Assembly: GCA_003339415.1 (NCBI GenBank)
Contig: PDHQ01000191.1
Span: 1 to 64,000, forward strand
Reading direction: 5' to 3'
DNA: 64,000 nucleotides
Origin: Ophiocordyceps camponoti-saundersi (nom. inval.)
Lineage: Eukaryota; Ascomycota; Sordariomycetes; Hypocreales; Ophiocordycipitaceae
Position numbers and translations under genes: made by a program
The notes under the pieces: model-generated
What the model was told of the DNA's origin: nothing
The model's input: the letters and a program-made list of their open reading frames with translations, nothing else
The model's database searches: none
Shown: piece after piece, positions 11,554-25,952 of the stretch
Position numbering within the stretch: position 1 is the first letter of the stretch
How the letters are laid out: each line of letters opens with the position of its first letter

Positions 11554-14500
11554 GTTTACTTTTATTTAGCTTAAAAGCTATATTATAATTTTAAGCTTAT
11601 TTTTTATAAATACGCTACGCTAACTAAAAACGTTTTATAATTATAATAATATTTAGCTTAATATTAAGAAAGTTTATATTATAAGTAAACTTAATAACTT
11701 TTAGCCTAAGTTTATACTTTAATTATTAGTAAAGCGGCGTTATATAAAGGATAAAAAGTATAATAAAAAGTAAAAAGCTTTAAAAGACTTTAATTTAAAT
11801 AAAAAAAAGTGCTAAAATCTATTTATTAAAGCGTAAATATAAGGAGTAATAGCTAAAATAGCTTTATAAAAATATATAAATTTAAGTAAAATACTTTATA
11901 TATATATATTTATAAAATAATTTATTATAATAAATAGCGTTAAAAGCTTTTTTTATATTAAGTTATAAGAAAAAAGTAACCCTTTTCTTAGCTTAAGTAG
12001 CTTAAATAAGTTTTATAATTATAAAAATAACTAGTTTTATTAACTTATTCTATTTATTACTTATCTAACTATTAAGGAGAAGCTAGTATAGTTTAGTAAT
12101 ATTAGATAACCGCTTACTTATAATAAACTTAAGTATTTTATTAAAATAATATAAAAAGAAGATTAGCTTATAGCTATTAGCTTACCGGTAAACTTTTAGC
12201 TTTTTACTTTACTTATATAATATAATTATAATAAAAATATAAAGTTAACTTAGAAAATAGCTAAGCTAAAAGTAAGCGTGAAAAATATAAGTAACCTATA
12301 TATAAAAAACTAAATAATATATTTTAAGGAAGCTAGTAAAGATTTAGTTTAACTTAGTTACTTTTTACGGTAATATAATATAAAAGGTAGTTTAAATATT
12401 ATCCGCGGTAATATATTATTTTACAAGGAAGCTAAGTTTAGGCGTTTTATTATTTATAAGGGGCAGGTTAAGGATAGGGGGAAAGAACTTATCTGCTAAA
12501 ATATAAGCTTTATCCTTAAAAGACGCGGCCTCTCCTTTACTTAGGTCCTATAAGGCTAGGAAGTAAATAAGCTTAGCTAGTAGTTTATTATAAAGCCGCG
12601 CTTAGCGCTTTATATATTAAAACTATATATATTTAAAGTTATTACTAATAAAATATAGAAAGGAATACTAATTAGCTTAATAAGAATAAGTAACTACTTT
12701 TTTTAATTATATATAAATTCTTATTATTATAGCTAATTAAATTTAAATAAGGAATTATAATAATAACGCTTAGCTTATTTAGCGTCCCTAATAGCGCGGG
12801 TAACTATTAAGGTAAACTAAGTTTACTTCTTCCTAAATACTTAAATATAAAAAGGTATAGTGTTTTAAATAACTTATTATAGTTTATTATAAAAGCGGTT
12901 AAGTATAGTATTAATTTAGTTAGCGGTTTCGATAGCGGTAAAAATAAAAATTTAAGTAAGGGATTCTTTTATAATAAAGTTTAAATTAGCTTATTTTTAT
13001 TATAGCTTTAGTATAGAAGAGTTAATATTTTATATACTAATTATAAGTATTTATAGAATATAATTAGATTTTATAAAGTTAAGGTTTAGTCTTATATATA
13101 TAATATAGGACTTAGCTATAGCTTAAACTAAATCTAATATATTATCTTTATAGCTATAGAATATTTTAATATATTCGCTTTTAAAAGTAAAGAGTAAGAG
13201 GTTAAGTTTAAAAGTCTTTTAAATAAGCTAATTAGCGTTATTAAAGCGTTATTTATAGCTATCTTATAGTAAAGAATATAAGTTATAGTTCCTAAAAAGG
13301 ATTCGTTTTACTTTTAGCTTAAACTTAAGAAGGAGGGAAAAGTAGCCTTATCTAGCTTAATTCGGGGGGGAGTATATTAAGATAATTTCTAATTTAAAAG
13401 CGAAGCTAACTTTAGCCTAGTTTTTACTAATAACAAGTAACTAATCCGAAACGCTATAGCGCTTATAAATATATATAGCTATTTATCTATTATAGAAAAT
13501 AAGTTTATAAGGTAAGGTTTTAAAAAAAAGCGGACTAGCTCCTAAGCAGTATATTATTTTTATAAGGTAATAATATTATAATTATATGTATTATAAAAGG
13601 CTAATTATACTAGCTTAAGTTACTTATTAATATTCTAAAAAAGGACTTTTAAATATATAAGGAAAAGTTAGAGGTAGTAATAGTTATATTCTTATTATTT
13701 TTATATAAAGCCTTAATAATAGCTTTAGTTTAAATCTTAGTAAAAGCTAGTATAGTTAGAGGTTTAATATTAGTCCTAATAAAGCTATTTATTTAATATA
13801 ATATAAGGGTAAGTTTATTAATATTTCCCGCGTTTTAAGTTTACCTAAGGGGTTATTAGCTAAAGTTTAGAAAAGATCCGCTCCTTTTACGCCTAATCTA
13901 ACGCTTTATAGCTTCCGGTATATCTCTACTATTTAATATCTTAGAAGATAGCTTTAGCTAAAAGCTACTTATAAGTTTATTATACTTTCTACTAATAATA
14001 AATTATTATAAGGACTTAAAAACTAATTCCTAAGTAAATTATATATAAAAAGTACTATTAACTATATACTAAGTTTAGTATATTATATAAGCTATTATTT
14101 ATAATAAGTATAAGCTTTATCTTATTCTTAAATAGCTACTAAGTATAACCTTAACTAAGCTAAGTAATTTCTATTATATAAAATATATATATATAAGTAT
14201 CTATCTTATCCCGCTTTATATTTAGTCTTAGTCTCGTATATAGTAATATTATATTTACTATAAAGCTTAGTATACTTATAAAACTTAGTAATATAACTAA
14301 AGTAATAATAGTTATAATATTAATAAAGTTAGATAAAGTTTAAAAAAGGTTTTATTTTAAAAATTTATACTTTTATTATAAGTTTATAGTTATAAAGTTA
14401 ATTAGCGTTAGTAAGTAAAGTTAGTCTAATAATAACTACTATTTAAGTAGCTCCTAATATAGCTTTTAAAGCTTTAAGCTTAGTAATAATAACTTTATTA

Positions 14501-16006
14501 ACTTATATAATTTTTATAATAAGATTATCCTAGTTTCTTATAGCTAAAGTAAGAGGAAGCTTTTTAGCGATAATACTATATAAGCGGTTAGTAATAATAG
14601 CGTCTAGTTTAAAAATAGTTTAAACTTAAAAGGAGTCTCGAGTAAATTTTATAATATTAAAGTTAAATATAATAGCTATATTCTTACTATTAAGGTAGCG
14701 GATAGTAAGGTAAGATATTATTTTTAAGGTATAATTAATAGCTTATATTATATTCTTAAAAGTTTTATTAAGAATATTATCTAAAAAATTATTAAAATAT
14801 ATAATAATTTCCTTTTAATATTAAGGTAAAATTCGTTTCTTAAGTTTAAAATAAAGTTATAAAGCTAATATAACTTATACTTATATCTTTAATATTTAAT
14901 TTACTAGTAATATTCGTAAAAATACTTTTTATAATATTTTAATAATAATATACTTAATATCCTTTATATATAAAAACTTAGTCCTAGCTAATTCCGCGCG
15001 TTTTAGTTTTTATTTAAGTTAGTTTATATATTATTTTACTATAGCTTAAATTAGTTAAAATAAATCTGCTAAAATAAAGCTTAATAATATTATATAAAGC
15101 TATTTTGTTAAGATATTAAAAAAAACTTAAAAAAGTTTTTATAAGTTTCCTATATTTTATTTATTATTAACTAGATTATAGGTAAACTTAGCTCGCCTTA
15201 CGCTTAGTTACGCTTAAAAGTTATTCGGATTCCTCTTACTACGCTTTCTCCCTTCGCGTCCGCTATTATCTTAGTTAAGGGGTAGGAGCGCTATAGCCTT
15301 AAGCTAAATTTTTAAGCTAATTATAAATTTATAAATAACTTACCGTTATTTATAAGTGCGTACCTATTTTAAGTGCGATCGAGTTTTTTATAAAAATCTA
15401 GCTTTTTTATATAATAACTTTAGCTTATAAGCTAGTTAAATATATTAAGTAAAGGGTTTTTCTTTAAGCTTTATAGTTTTTCTATTATATTAAATAATAT
15501 ATGCTTAAATACTTTATAAGTCCTTAGTATAATTTAATATATATATATATATTATATTTAATAGCTAGCTTAATATATATAACTATTAGTAAATTATATA
15601 TATAAGTATATATTACCTTTATATTAAGTTTTTTATTAAGGGCGGAGTATTATATTAATTTATTAGTTACTAATTTAAAAAAGTAATCTATAGATATTAT
15701 AAGAAATAGAAATATAAGTCCTCTCCTTATTTTTATTTTTATAAATTTTATTACTTTTATTAACGCGTAAGCAGATAGTAGCTATAATTACTATATTATT
15801 ATAAGCAAATTTAAAGTATAATAATTCTATTTTTAATATATTCCTCTTCCTTCCTTATATTTTATTTATATTATAATTAAAACTTACTATTAATAATAAG
15901 TATAGTTTAAAGAATCCTTTATTACTTATTATATTATTTAATTTATTACTAATATTTATAGCTAGTAAATATTTATAATTATATATATAATTTTAAGTTT
16001 AATATA
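11554..16006. other. Unassigned RIPped block (right of R1)
   Basis: About 4.4 kb continuing the block interrupted by R1, with no intact gene and no ATG-started frame. Plus-strand reading through TAA/TAG gives Gln/Ser/Leu-rich protein-like text around 12700-14800, which I cannot assign. Landmarks are a GC-richer patch near 12470-12560 and an AT microsatellite near 15538-15556. Bases 15431-15540 are paralogous to the DNA on both sides of the big gypsy element (44481-44510 and 60149-60240). The block ends at the split LTR remnant starting at 16007. Confidence 0.5.
15431..15545 (+). repeat. Paralogue of the gypsy target site (empty site)
   Basis: GCTAGTTAAATATATTAAGTAAAGG, then GTTTTT, then CTTTAAGCTTTATAGTTTTT here matches the joined flanks of the 44511-60148 element: GCTAGCTAATAATATTAAG...GTTTT on its left and GTTTTCTTTAAAGC on its right. 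The similarity continues through ACTTAAATACTTTATAAGT to the AT-repeat. It represents the state before the insertion, with the GTTTT duplication present once. Confidence 0.75.
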
Positions 16007-17079
16007 TATTAAGTAGTTTTTATTATATATATATATATATATAATAATATTAATACGCTAATATACTTTATATAGCTTAAAACTATCTTATATATATTCT
16101 AAAAGGGGGAAAAACTAAAAAACTTAAAGTAAAACCCTCTCTTTAAGTATTACCTTAGCTTTAAGTTAGATACTAAATATACCTAGCATTTTATATATTT
16201 AATAAGTTAGGTAATAATTAGTAATTAGGAAGCTAATATTTCTATTAAAATAAACTTTATAATAGTAAAGATACACGTAAACCGGGTCCGGTATAAAGTT
16301 TATATAGCTTACTTATCCTTTTAGCTATTATTATTATTATAAACTAAATCCTTATAATTAATTAAAATAGCCTTAATAATCTAATTAATTAAAGCCTTAT
16401 TAATATAGCTAAGGAATATATAAAGGTTTTACTATTTTATAATAAACTTTATAATAGCTAATTTTAAAAGATAGCTAAAGTATTATAATAAAGCCGCGGA
16501 TAAGTTTAGAGAGGGGGTTAGGGGAGGTATTATTATATTTAATTTTTAGCGTTTCCGCCCCTATTAATACTAAACTCCAGTTAGCGCTAAAAGGGGAGAA
16601 AAGGCGGTATATATAAAGTTATAGTTTGTTAATATTTATTATAGTTATTTTAAGGCTTTAAACTTAAAGCGGAGTAGTAATAAAGTTAAAGTAAACTATA
16701 AGTTATTACTTATATTATTTAAAAACTTACTTTTTAATAATTTTCTTTAGCGCTTTAGCTATAATTATAGCTTATATTAAAAGAGTTCCGCTCTTTTTAA
16801 AGCTATAAAAAAAAGGAAGCTATAGCTATAATAGCTAAGAAGATATTACTAACTAATAAAATTAAAATAATTAAGGTACCTTCTTAAACCTTTTTAGGCT
16901 TTATTACTTATTTAATAATTACTTATATAAAAATAAAAATATTTTTTAAAATAATCTTATTAATATTTACCTTAGCTTTTAATAAAGTAATAAGTATAAT
17001 AAACTCTTAAGTTTAAAATTATTATAATTTAAAGTAAAGTTATATTTTAAGTAAAAAATTTTTATAGTTATAATTAACT

Positions 17080-17084
17080 TATAT
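17080..17084. repeat. Left target duplication TATAT of the copia element
   Basis: TATAT occurs here and again at 26254-26258. Other R copies have a single TATAT at this place (AACTTATATAATATCGC near 11430), which confirms the duplication. Confidence 0.85.
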
Positions 17085-17385
17085 TATTAGATATTATCTC
17101 TTTATACCCCTTTATATCTGCTATACGATATATATATAGAGGATAGTATAAATATAGGGAAGCCTCTAATAAAATATATATCACTACCTAAGTCGTGCCT
17201 CGTACGACTTAGGAGGTAGGAGGTAGCTTAGATAAGAAGAAAGAGGGTATAGAAGTAAAGTATTATCTAGCTATATAGCCGCTCTTCCTCGTATAATAAA
17301 AGAAAGGTATCTATCCTTAATAATACTTAATTTAAGTTACTTTTACTTTCTCTTACCTATATATACGTATAAAAATTACTTAATA
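17085..17385 (+). repeat. 5' LTR of the copia element (301 bp)
   Basis: It begins TATTAGATATTATC and ends TTACTTAATA, the RIPped forms of a TG...CA boundary. The length equals that of the right LTR. It contains an inverted repeat around CCTAAGTCGTGC...GTACGACTTAGG. Just inside is TTAATTAGTAATTATACTAG. A similar CTAATTAGTAAT follows the LTR at 50637, so this may be the primer-binding region. Confidence 0.85.
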
Positions 17386-17524
17386 TTAATTAGTAATTAT
17401 ACTAGTTATTATTAGTTAACTATAAATTAGCTAGAGTAATAAGACGGGTATTATACGATATTAAAAAGCCCCTATGCCCGCTATCGACCGATACTTATAT
17501 TTTTACCTTACTTCTCGATATTAG

Positions 17525-17650
17525 TTCTTACCGAAAAGCTATTTTTACTCGGTATTATTATTAAGACTAAAAGATTAAGGTTACGTACGATACTTATTAA
17601 TAATAAAGTCCTTACCGAAAAGTTATATTTAGCCCGGTATTTTTTACTAA
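17525..17650 (+). repeat. Direct repeat in the copia leader
   Basis: CTTACCGAAAAGCTATTTTT...CGGTATT at about 17531-17560 recurs as CTTACCGAAAAGTTATATTT...CGGTATT at about 17611-17640. This is an approximately 80-bp-spaced duplication in the untranslated or early gag region. Confidence 0.5.
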
Positions 17651-20600
17651 TCGTACGATATTACTTTTAATAGCATTTTAGAAATATAATAACGATAATA
17701 TAGCTTCTATAACTTTAAAAGTTAAATAGGAAATAGTAAATATATTAATTATAATAATAGTAATAAATAAAACTTTAGCTTCGTATAACGAAATAATAGA
17801 AAAAAGCGAAGTTAACTCTCATATCTAAATTTAAAGTATAAACTTAGTTTTTTAAGATATATAACCTAACCTTATATAACCTCCCGATAAGGTTAAATTA
17901 ATAATGTTTATTACTTAGTAGATATATAATATTATTTACTTTAACTTTTATAAGAAAAACCTTCTTCGTATAATCTAATTAGAATTTTAAGGATAAACTT
18001 ACTATTAGCTAAAATATATTTATAGTATATTCTTAAAAAAACTAACTTAAATTATAATCGTATAATATATCCCGCTTATCGAAAATAGTATATTAATTAA
18101 ACGCTTTATATAACTTCTTAAGACTAAACTAAAAGATATTTTACCCCCTTATTTATAAGAAGCCCTTTCTATATAGTTAGATTACCCCCCCTTTTCCGAA
18201 CTAACTTTTCTAGGTTATATAATATAAGCTTTATATTTAATATAGCCCCCTAAGTTAAGATATATCTTAATATAGCTATTACGAAGTATCTTAGCTAAAC
18301 CCCTATTTCGTATAACTTATACGTAAGAGCTAATTACTTTATATAACTTAAATATATAGCTACCCTTAGTAACCCTAACTTAGACCCTCCCGGAACCGAT
18401 AAATTAAGCCTTAATAAGTATCGTATAAGTTTATATATTATTACTAATATAAAAAGTAGTAAATAGACTAATCTCCTTAGATAAGGTTACTACCTTCCTT
18501 AAAAGTTAGCGAAAAGATTAGAACTATATAAGGCGGCTATACGATATACTAATCGATAAGGCTAAGATTTTTATTAGCTATTACTTTTATATTAATATAA
18601 CGGAAGATTAATTTTACGCTATTTTTCTAGATATTTTTTTAGATAAAGCTTAAGATTATTATTTATATTTTATCGGATTAGATAAATAATAAGATAAAAT
18701 TTATACTTTTTTAAATATATATTTTAATATTTATACGAACTATTCGTTATATTAGATAAATTAAACTACTCTTTTTTTTAATATTATACGATAAGAAAAC
18801 CTTAATAAAACTATAATAGATTTACTTAATACCCTTTTTAATAAACTTCGACTTATTTAATAAGCTCTTAGACCTAACTATTAAGGAGAAAAGTAACTTC
18901 TTATTACTATTATACGAGCTTATCGCGGCGTTCTAAAACTTAAATTAGCTATAATATTCTAAGATATATTATATAAAATATTTATTAATCGCCTCTATTC
19001 CTCCTTTACTATTATTATAGATAAAATTACTAACTAGTTTTTTATTAAATAACGCTACCTTAATTATAATAAATATCGTATAAACCTTAGATAATCTTTT
19101 TTTACTCCCCGCTAATAACGATCGCCCCCTATATAACGTTTTTCCTTATAATAATGCTAGTTCTAACCTTATATAATACGAAGGTATTTTATATATAAAA
19201 AGGAAAGATATTAGTTTATAAACTATAAGTTAGATAATATCTAACGCGTATATAAATAATACCTTACTAGTTATAAAGAAACTAGCTAGGACCCCTTTAC
19301 GGAGGAAAAATTTAGCGTATTCCTCTTATTATATAAAAGTTCTAATAAATAAGATTCTTAGTTTTTATAATTATATAACGAAAACTCCGATATTAAAGAA
19401 AAAATTATTAGCGGCGAAAACGCGGTTTTATTTTTTACTATAATAGCTTATATATACCGCTTTACCGGTAATAATATTTACTAACTAAAAGCCTTAGTAG
19501 TTTCCGCGGAATAATTCCTCCTTTCCGATATATATTATACGATATATTAAGGCGAGCTTTAAGATATAGAAGCTACGTAAATCTTAACCGTAAGTAAACT
19601 ATAAGTAAAAGCCTACGTCTAAGAATACTTTTATATAACTATTAACTAAACCTTAACTAAGAATATAATTTATTTTAGCTTCTTAGAACTTATTAAGCTA
19701 ATCGGAACTATTATTATATAAAACCCCTTTAGTAAAATCTTTTATTATATTCTTAATATTTCTACCTTATTCCTTTTCTATCTTAAGGATACTAACCGCC
19801 TTTATACTTTTTACTATAATATATAAGATATTATTATATAATATAATAGTATAATAGTTCCTATTATTAGGAAATAAGGATATCTATTTTTTAATATTTT
19901 AAAATAAGAATTTATATTATATTATATAGAATAAGAGTTACGATAGCTTTATTAATATTTTAGCTACTCTTATATATAATAGCTTTATAACTTATTAAAA
20001 AAAGCTAATCTTTTAGATATAACTTTTATAGCCCTTAAGTTAATTTAATAATTTTATTACTAATACTAATTATATAATATAAAATTATATTAGTTTAAGT
20101 TCTTTATTAAGGATAACTATAGTTTTAACTATTCTCTTATTATCGATATCTTTTATCTTTATAGTAAGCTAGTTTTATATATTATTAATAAAGCTATATC
20201 TTTCTAAGCCGCCGCTTTCGTATAAAATATATTAGCAGCAGACGCTTAGAACGCCTTATATAAGTACTAAATTTATATATACTAAGGCTTACTAAATATT
20301 ATCTCCTATAACGCTAAGATTAACTTTTCCTTTTTAGAGTTTTATACGAATACAAAACTACTCGGCACTATATATAAAGAAATACTTATTAAAGCGTATT
20401 AAGTAATTAGTAAGGTCGAATATATATACGCCCCTCTTAGGCGGGCGTATAATATCTTATAATAAGAAATTAATATTAAAATTAATAACGTAACTATTTT
20501 TTAGATAGCTATTAAAGCTATTAATAATATAGCTAAACTAAATAGCCTTATCTTAATATTTCTCGTTTTTTAGCGCTTACCCCTATATTTTATATAACTT

Positions 20601-21079
20601 ACCCCCGGCCCCTAATATTATTATAAGAGCCCGAGCGATTTAGCGCGCTATAAAATAGGTATAATAGATTAAAGCTTAAGCGGATATTTTACGCGCTTTC
20701 TATACTTAAAACGGACTTAACTTATATAATATCTTATCGCTTCCTTTTTAAAGCGAAGTTCTTATTTAGTATAAAAAGAATAAATAGTAAAATCCTTTTT
20801 ATATTTTTAGTTTCGATAGCTAGGATATTATCCTTAAACTTCTTATAAGATTAACTAAATTTTATATAATATAAGTTAAACCTTATCTCTGCTCCCTCCT
20901 TACTATATCTATAAAGAAAAAAGTATAGTTTAAAATCCTAATTATACTTTTATATAATAAAAACTTATATAAAGCTTTTCTCTTTATATTCGTTACTACG
21001 AAGGAAAAAGATAACTATATACTTATTATATAATTATAATAATAAGGTATTATTATTACTTTAGGATAACTATTTAAGG

Positions 21080-22022
21080 CCTCCGATTATAAGGAAATTA
21101 ATACCCTCTCTATATAGGAAGTCTTTACCTTTATCTAATATAACTTTTCCTTAGACTTTATAAAACGTATTTTTAAAATATATCTCGTATAAGAGGTAAA
21201 AAACTTAAATAATAGCTTTTACGAAAAGTCCCGCTTAGTTATTTAAGGCTATAAAGATAATAGTAAAGAAGAAATCCTTATATAATTACTTATAATTCTA
21301 CGTATATTATAGCGCCTCCTTTTTACCCTTAAACCTACCTTTATAAAGTTATACGACTATTAAGGCGAACTGCAAGATATTACGTAAGTATATATATAAT
21401 CTGCTAATCTTTTAAGTTATATAATATATATATACTTTCCTAAAAAACTATAAGATTAATATTTACCTTATACTTTTTTATATATTAAGAAGCTGCTATA
21501 TAAGCTAGTAAAATTAAAATTATACTAATTTAAAATATATTATAATTATTATCGTATAAACTTTTATATAACGCCCTTATTATACGATTTATATCTTTTA
21601 TTTATAATAGCCGGCCCCGACTTATTTAGAATAATAAGCTTATAGATAAACGATATATTCTCTTTTATATTTAATATATTTTCTAAACTTAAGGAAAATA
21701 AGTTAAAACGGGCAAAGCTTTATATAAAGCTTAAAATATTCCTTACTAATAGCTTATCTATTAACTTTAATAGTAATTATATTACGCGCAAATTATATAA
21801 TATTATTCTTATATAAAAAGGATAGGTAAAAGGCCTTTATATTATTAACCTAACTGCTAATATTACCTTATAGGACTTTATTAACTAGTAAGCTTAAGGA
21901 GTATATATTATTTTTACTTATTAACTAAAAGCGTTATATAACCTTATAATAGCTGCTTAAGTAACTAATCCTTCCTTATAAAATATTTTAGCCCTTAATA
22001 AATATATCTAATAGTAAATTAA
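21080..22022 (+). pseudogene. Copia reverse transcriptase (RVT_2) remnant
   Basis: Reading the plus strand with TAA/TAG taken as former Gln/Trp gives a clear RVT_2 series. It starts with an ASDYKEINTL start block and a KSRLVI-GYKD block at about 21226-21258 (family pattern KSRLV.QGYND). A D-T-VYIQSA-L segment follows at about 21375. The catalytic neighbourhood AGPDLF-IISL-INDIF lies at about 21610-21662, where the family has a GP..FGI..mQ.DD core. The last is an A-G-YIIFTYQLKALYNLIIAAQ-like segment near 21895-21960. The acidic pair is changed to Asn-Asp by RIP. The reading runs straight up to the R3 insertion. Confidence 0.8.
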
Positions 22023-22036
22023 TAATATTACCTATA
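22023..22036. repeat. Left target duplication of R3 (14 bp)
   Basis: TAATATTACCTATA here and TAATATTACTTATA at 23905-23918 differ at one position and bracket R3. Confidence 0.7.
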
Positions 22037-23904
22037 TAACTTTTATATATTCTATAGATCCCGCGCCTAAAGCGACGCGGATACGGACCTCTTATTCTTA
22101 TATTATAAGCGGACTCTGCTCTTTCCGTTACCCTATAGTAATAGCCTTAAGCCGCGCCTAGAGCGACTCCGAGGGGGAGGATAACGCTATATAGGTCGAT
22201 TATAACCGCGAAAATTTTTTACCTAAAATATAGCTTTACTTTAAATTATAATAAACTTAAACTTAAAAGTTTACTATACTTCTTACCTTATTAGAAGCTA
22301 AGGTAAGTATTAGTAAGATTATTTTAAGGGACGCTTTAGTTTTTATATAGGTAATTATTAAATAAGTAGCGGAGTCCGAGAGGGTTTAAGGAGGCGCCCC
22401 CCTTACTTCGACTTTATTAATTAGTAATATTTCCTTAGCCGTTATAGCCGCGGTTTCCTCTCTTTTCTATAGCTTTAAGGGAAGCGGAATTTCTCCGATA
22501 TAAGCTATAGTTATAGCTAGAGCGCTAGAGAAAACTATTAAAAAATAAGTTCTTAAGTAATATAAGCGTTAGCTTATAATTCGCTCCGATTTTATCGCTA
22601 CTTTACTCTAAATTTAAGGCCTTAAAGTAATTATAATAAGTATTAATTACGGACTTTATAAGTAAAGCTAAGCCCTTATTATAAGGAAATTACTTAGTAG
22701 TAATATTATAATAATATTCTAAAATACTATTTATAAGCTTTAGTTTAATTTAAGGTAGCTTTATACCGCTTTCGGAGAAAAGGCACGCTTAACTAGTAAA
22801 GGTTATACTTTTATTATAAAAGGGGTGCTAGTATAAGCTTTATAATAAGGTAAAAAAGAGGCTTTTTAAAAAAAGATTAAGTTTTCGAATAAGGTTTTAA
22901 TAATATAATTATATATAAAAAAATATTATTTAGGGATTTAGCGAAGTTCCCTTATAGTTACTATTAATAACGTAATAAACGCGAATTAAATTTATAATAA
23001 AAGTATAATAATATAAGCGGAGATTTTTAATATAAAACTTTATAAGCTAAAAGTCCGATTTTAGTAATATTTTAAGTATTATTAGCTTAGATATATTACT
23101 AAATATTATATAGCGAAGCTATAATATAGCTAATACTCTACCTCTCCGTACGCGGAGGGTAAGTTAGCTTACCTTATAATATATAGAAAGAGATTATATT
23201 ATTACCCTCTTTATTAAGGGACTTACCTTAAGTAAAGTTAACTTTATTTTAAAATAAGAGCGGCGTAGGACTAGGCGAAAAATACTTATATTTCCTAACC
23301 TTAGAGATTTATAGATTAAAACTTTATATATACCGCCCCTCCTCCCCCTTTAGCGCTAACCGGAGTTTAATAATAGCTAGGGCGGAAACGCTAAAAGGCG
23401 AATATAGTAGCTCCGCCTCTAACCCCTTTTCCGAACTTATCCGCGGCTCTACTACGATAATTAGGCCGCTTTTTAAGACTAGCTATTATAAGGTTTATTA
23501 TAAGCTAGTAAAACCTTTATATATTCCTTAATCGCGTTAATAAAGCTTCGATCGAATAGATTATTTAGGACGCTATAATTAAGCGCGGAGATTTAGTTTA
23601 TAGCGATAATAACGCTTAGGAAAATAAGTAGCTATACGGACTCTATACTAAACCCGGATTACGCGTACTCTTATTACCGTAAACTCCGCTCTAAAAAATA
23701 TATTAGCTTCCTAATTACTTATTATTACTAAACTTATCTAAGGTATAAAGTGCTAAGTATAGACCTAGTCTAGCCTTAAACTAAGGTAACGCTTAAGGGG
23801 AGGGTTTTACTTTAAGTTCTCCGGTTTTTCTTACTTCTAAAATATATATAAGATAGTTCTAAGCTATATTAGGTATACTAGCATATAAATATTATTATTA
23901 TTAT
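22037..23904 (+). mobile_element. R-family repeat, copy R3 (least degraded copy, about 1.87 kb)
   Basis: R3 is a plus-oriented copy running from TAACTTTTATATATTCTATAG to GCATATAAAT followed by (ATT)n, bracketed by a 14-bp duplication. It interrupts the copia element between the RT and RNase H coding segments. It keeps more CG-rich sequence than other copies (for example CGCGCCTAAAGCGACGCGG near 22063 and TCCGTACGCGGAGG near 23145). This makes it the best template for judging the ancestral family. I see no open frame and no RT motif. The palindrome common to the family appears at about 23230. Confidence 0.75.
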
Positions 23905-23959
23905 TAATATTACTTATAGTTTATAATTTATTCCGCTTAACTTATTTTATATAAAATTA

Positions 23960-24490
23960 TTTATTTTTATAAATAAGTTATTTATAAATAATAAAGACTT
24001 TACTTTATAGCTTAGCACCTTAATTATTTTTAATAAGGAAGACTAATCCTCTAACTTATTTATTATATAAAGTAATATCTTTTATTAAACTTTTATAAAA
24101 TATAAAAGGGTTACTTAAAGTATCTTAGTAAGCGAACTTTACGGTATAATAAATAGCGTTAATATTAGCCTAGCTTTTTACTTAATTATTTAAGCTATTA
24201 TATAATTTTTAAGCACGCCTCTAATCCTTTTTATTTTCTATATAAACTTATATTCGTTATATAATTACTTAGTAAGGCTTAGCTTAATAATAGAAAAATA
24301 GCTAATAATTAATATTATAGCTATTTATAAATTATATAAGTATAAGGAAATTTTAGAAATATAATAAATTAATAGTAAAAATAACTTAGCTAACGCTTAT
24401 ACTAAGGATAGCCTAAACTTAGCTTTATTAACCTTTATTTTTATAAATTCTTATAAGTTATAAATTAAAGCTATTATCTAATAACTTACC
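23960..24490 (+). pseudogene. Copia RNase H domain remnant
   Basis: Continuing the pol reading after R3, one plus frame gives landmarks of the copia RNase H. There is a KYKRVTQSILVSELYGI block at about 24097-24150 and an INLYSLYNYLVRL block at about 24240-24280 (family TDSYSLY). After it comes an EKQLIINIIAIYK-like helix, and finally NNLANAYTKDS at about 24382-24414 (family DNPADAFTK). Aspartates have often become asparagine by G-to-A change after T. This segment and the RT upstream prove that R3 split a single pol gene. Confidence 0.8.
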
Positions 24491-25952
24491 TAAGTTATAT
24501 AAAACTTATACTCTTTTCTTTCTTATATCTTTACTTTGTCTAACCTTCTATCTTTACCTTTTTATTTTTTTTATATTTTTACGTTTTTTTTATTATTTTT
24601 ATATAAAAATTATTATTAATTCTTTCCGGGTATTATCTAACCCCTACGCTTAATTTTAAAAATAAAAAGTAAAGCTATAAGTCCTAAACGCTTAATTTTT
24701 TTTTCTTTTCTTTTTTTTTTCCTTATCGTCTAACCTTACTATTATTTCTTTTCTACCCCCGCCCCTTATTACTTATTATCCGAGATAGTAATATACTTCT
24801 CCGCGTTAGGAAGCGCTCCGCTTAATATTACTATTACCTATCCCCGCCGCCGGCCGTTAAGTAACTTAATAAAAATAGTTACTAAAGTATAAGGTACTAG
24901 CTTAGGAGTTTATAATACTTAGCCCTATTATATAAAAAAGTATCTTATCGTATAAGACCGCTATATATAAATAATATAAGCTTTATTATTATTTATCTAA
25001 TATATATTAAATAAATAAGGATTTTTAGTATAAATATAATATAATTTTATTATTACCTTATTATAATTTATAAATAAGACCGCTAGAAAATAACTTAGGT
25101 ATTAGACGATAATAGCTTTAATACGCTTAGGATCTTAAATATTATTAAAATAGATAAAAATATTAAATAATAATATAGCTATTAGTTAGATCTTTACTTA
25201 TTACTCTCTTATTAATATTATTATTATATAATAGCTAGACTTTTCTTTCTTATATTTAAAATTATCTATTATATAAAGTGCTAATTATCTTTATTATTAT
25301 AAAATATATAAACTTAGTAAAACCTAAGTTAATAAGCTATAATATTATTAAGATAGGGAGGTATATTATATAACTAATAACTATTAATAAAAATAACTTA
25401 AGTATATTATATAATTTATTAATCTTTATTAAAAATCTTTTTAGTTATTATTATTATTTTCGTTAATTAGCTTAAAGAAGAAAGAAAGAAAAAAGGAAAA
25501 GAAAAAGAGAAAGAGAGAGAGGGAGCGAGGAGGGGTTTTTATACCTTTTTAAAGGCGGTAAGAGGCGGCAAAATCCGATTTTTAATTCCTATTTTTCGTA
25601 ATATTTTTTAGTATTTTTAATATAAGGTTATAAAAAGTTAGCTTTCTACCTATTTTTCCTAATATTACGATTATAAGAAACCTTTATAATAAAACTTTAT
25701 AAAAATATATTATAGATTAGATTATATAATAACTTAATTTTTATTTTTCGGCTAATAGCTTATTTTCTTTATCTCTTTTTACTATAATATTATAAGCGTT
25801 ATTTACTTTTAAAGATTTTTTTAATTATATATTTATTTAATATTATATAATTATTTTTCTCTAAAAATATCTACTTTTTAGGAAAACGGAGTTTTTTCTT
25901 TATATAATACTTTTTTATTTAGTATATCTTTTTATAAAAAGAAAAAGTTAAG

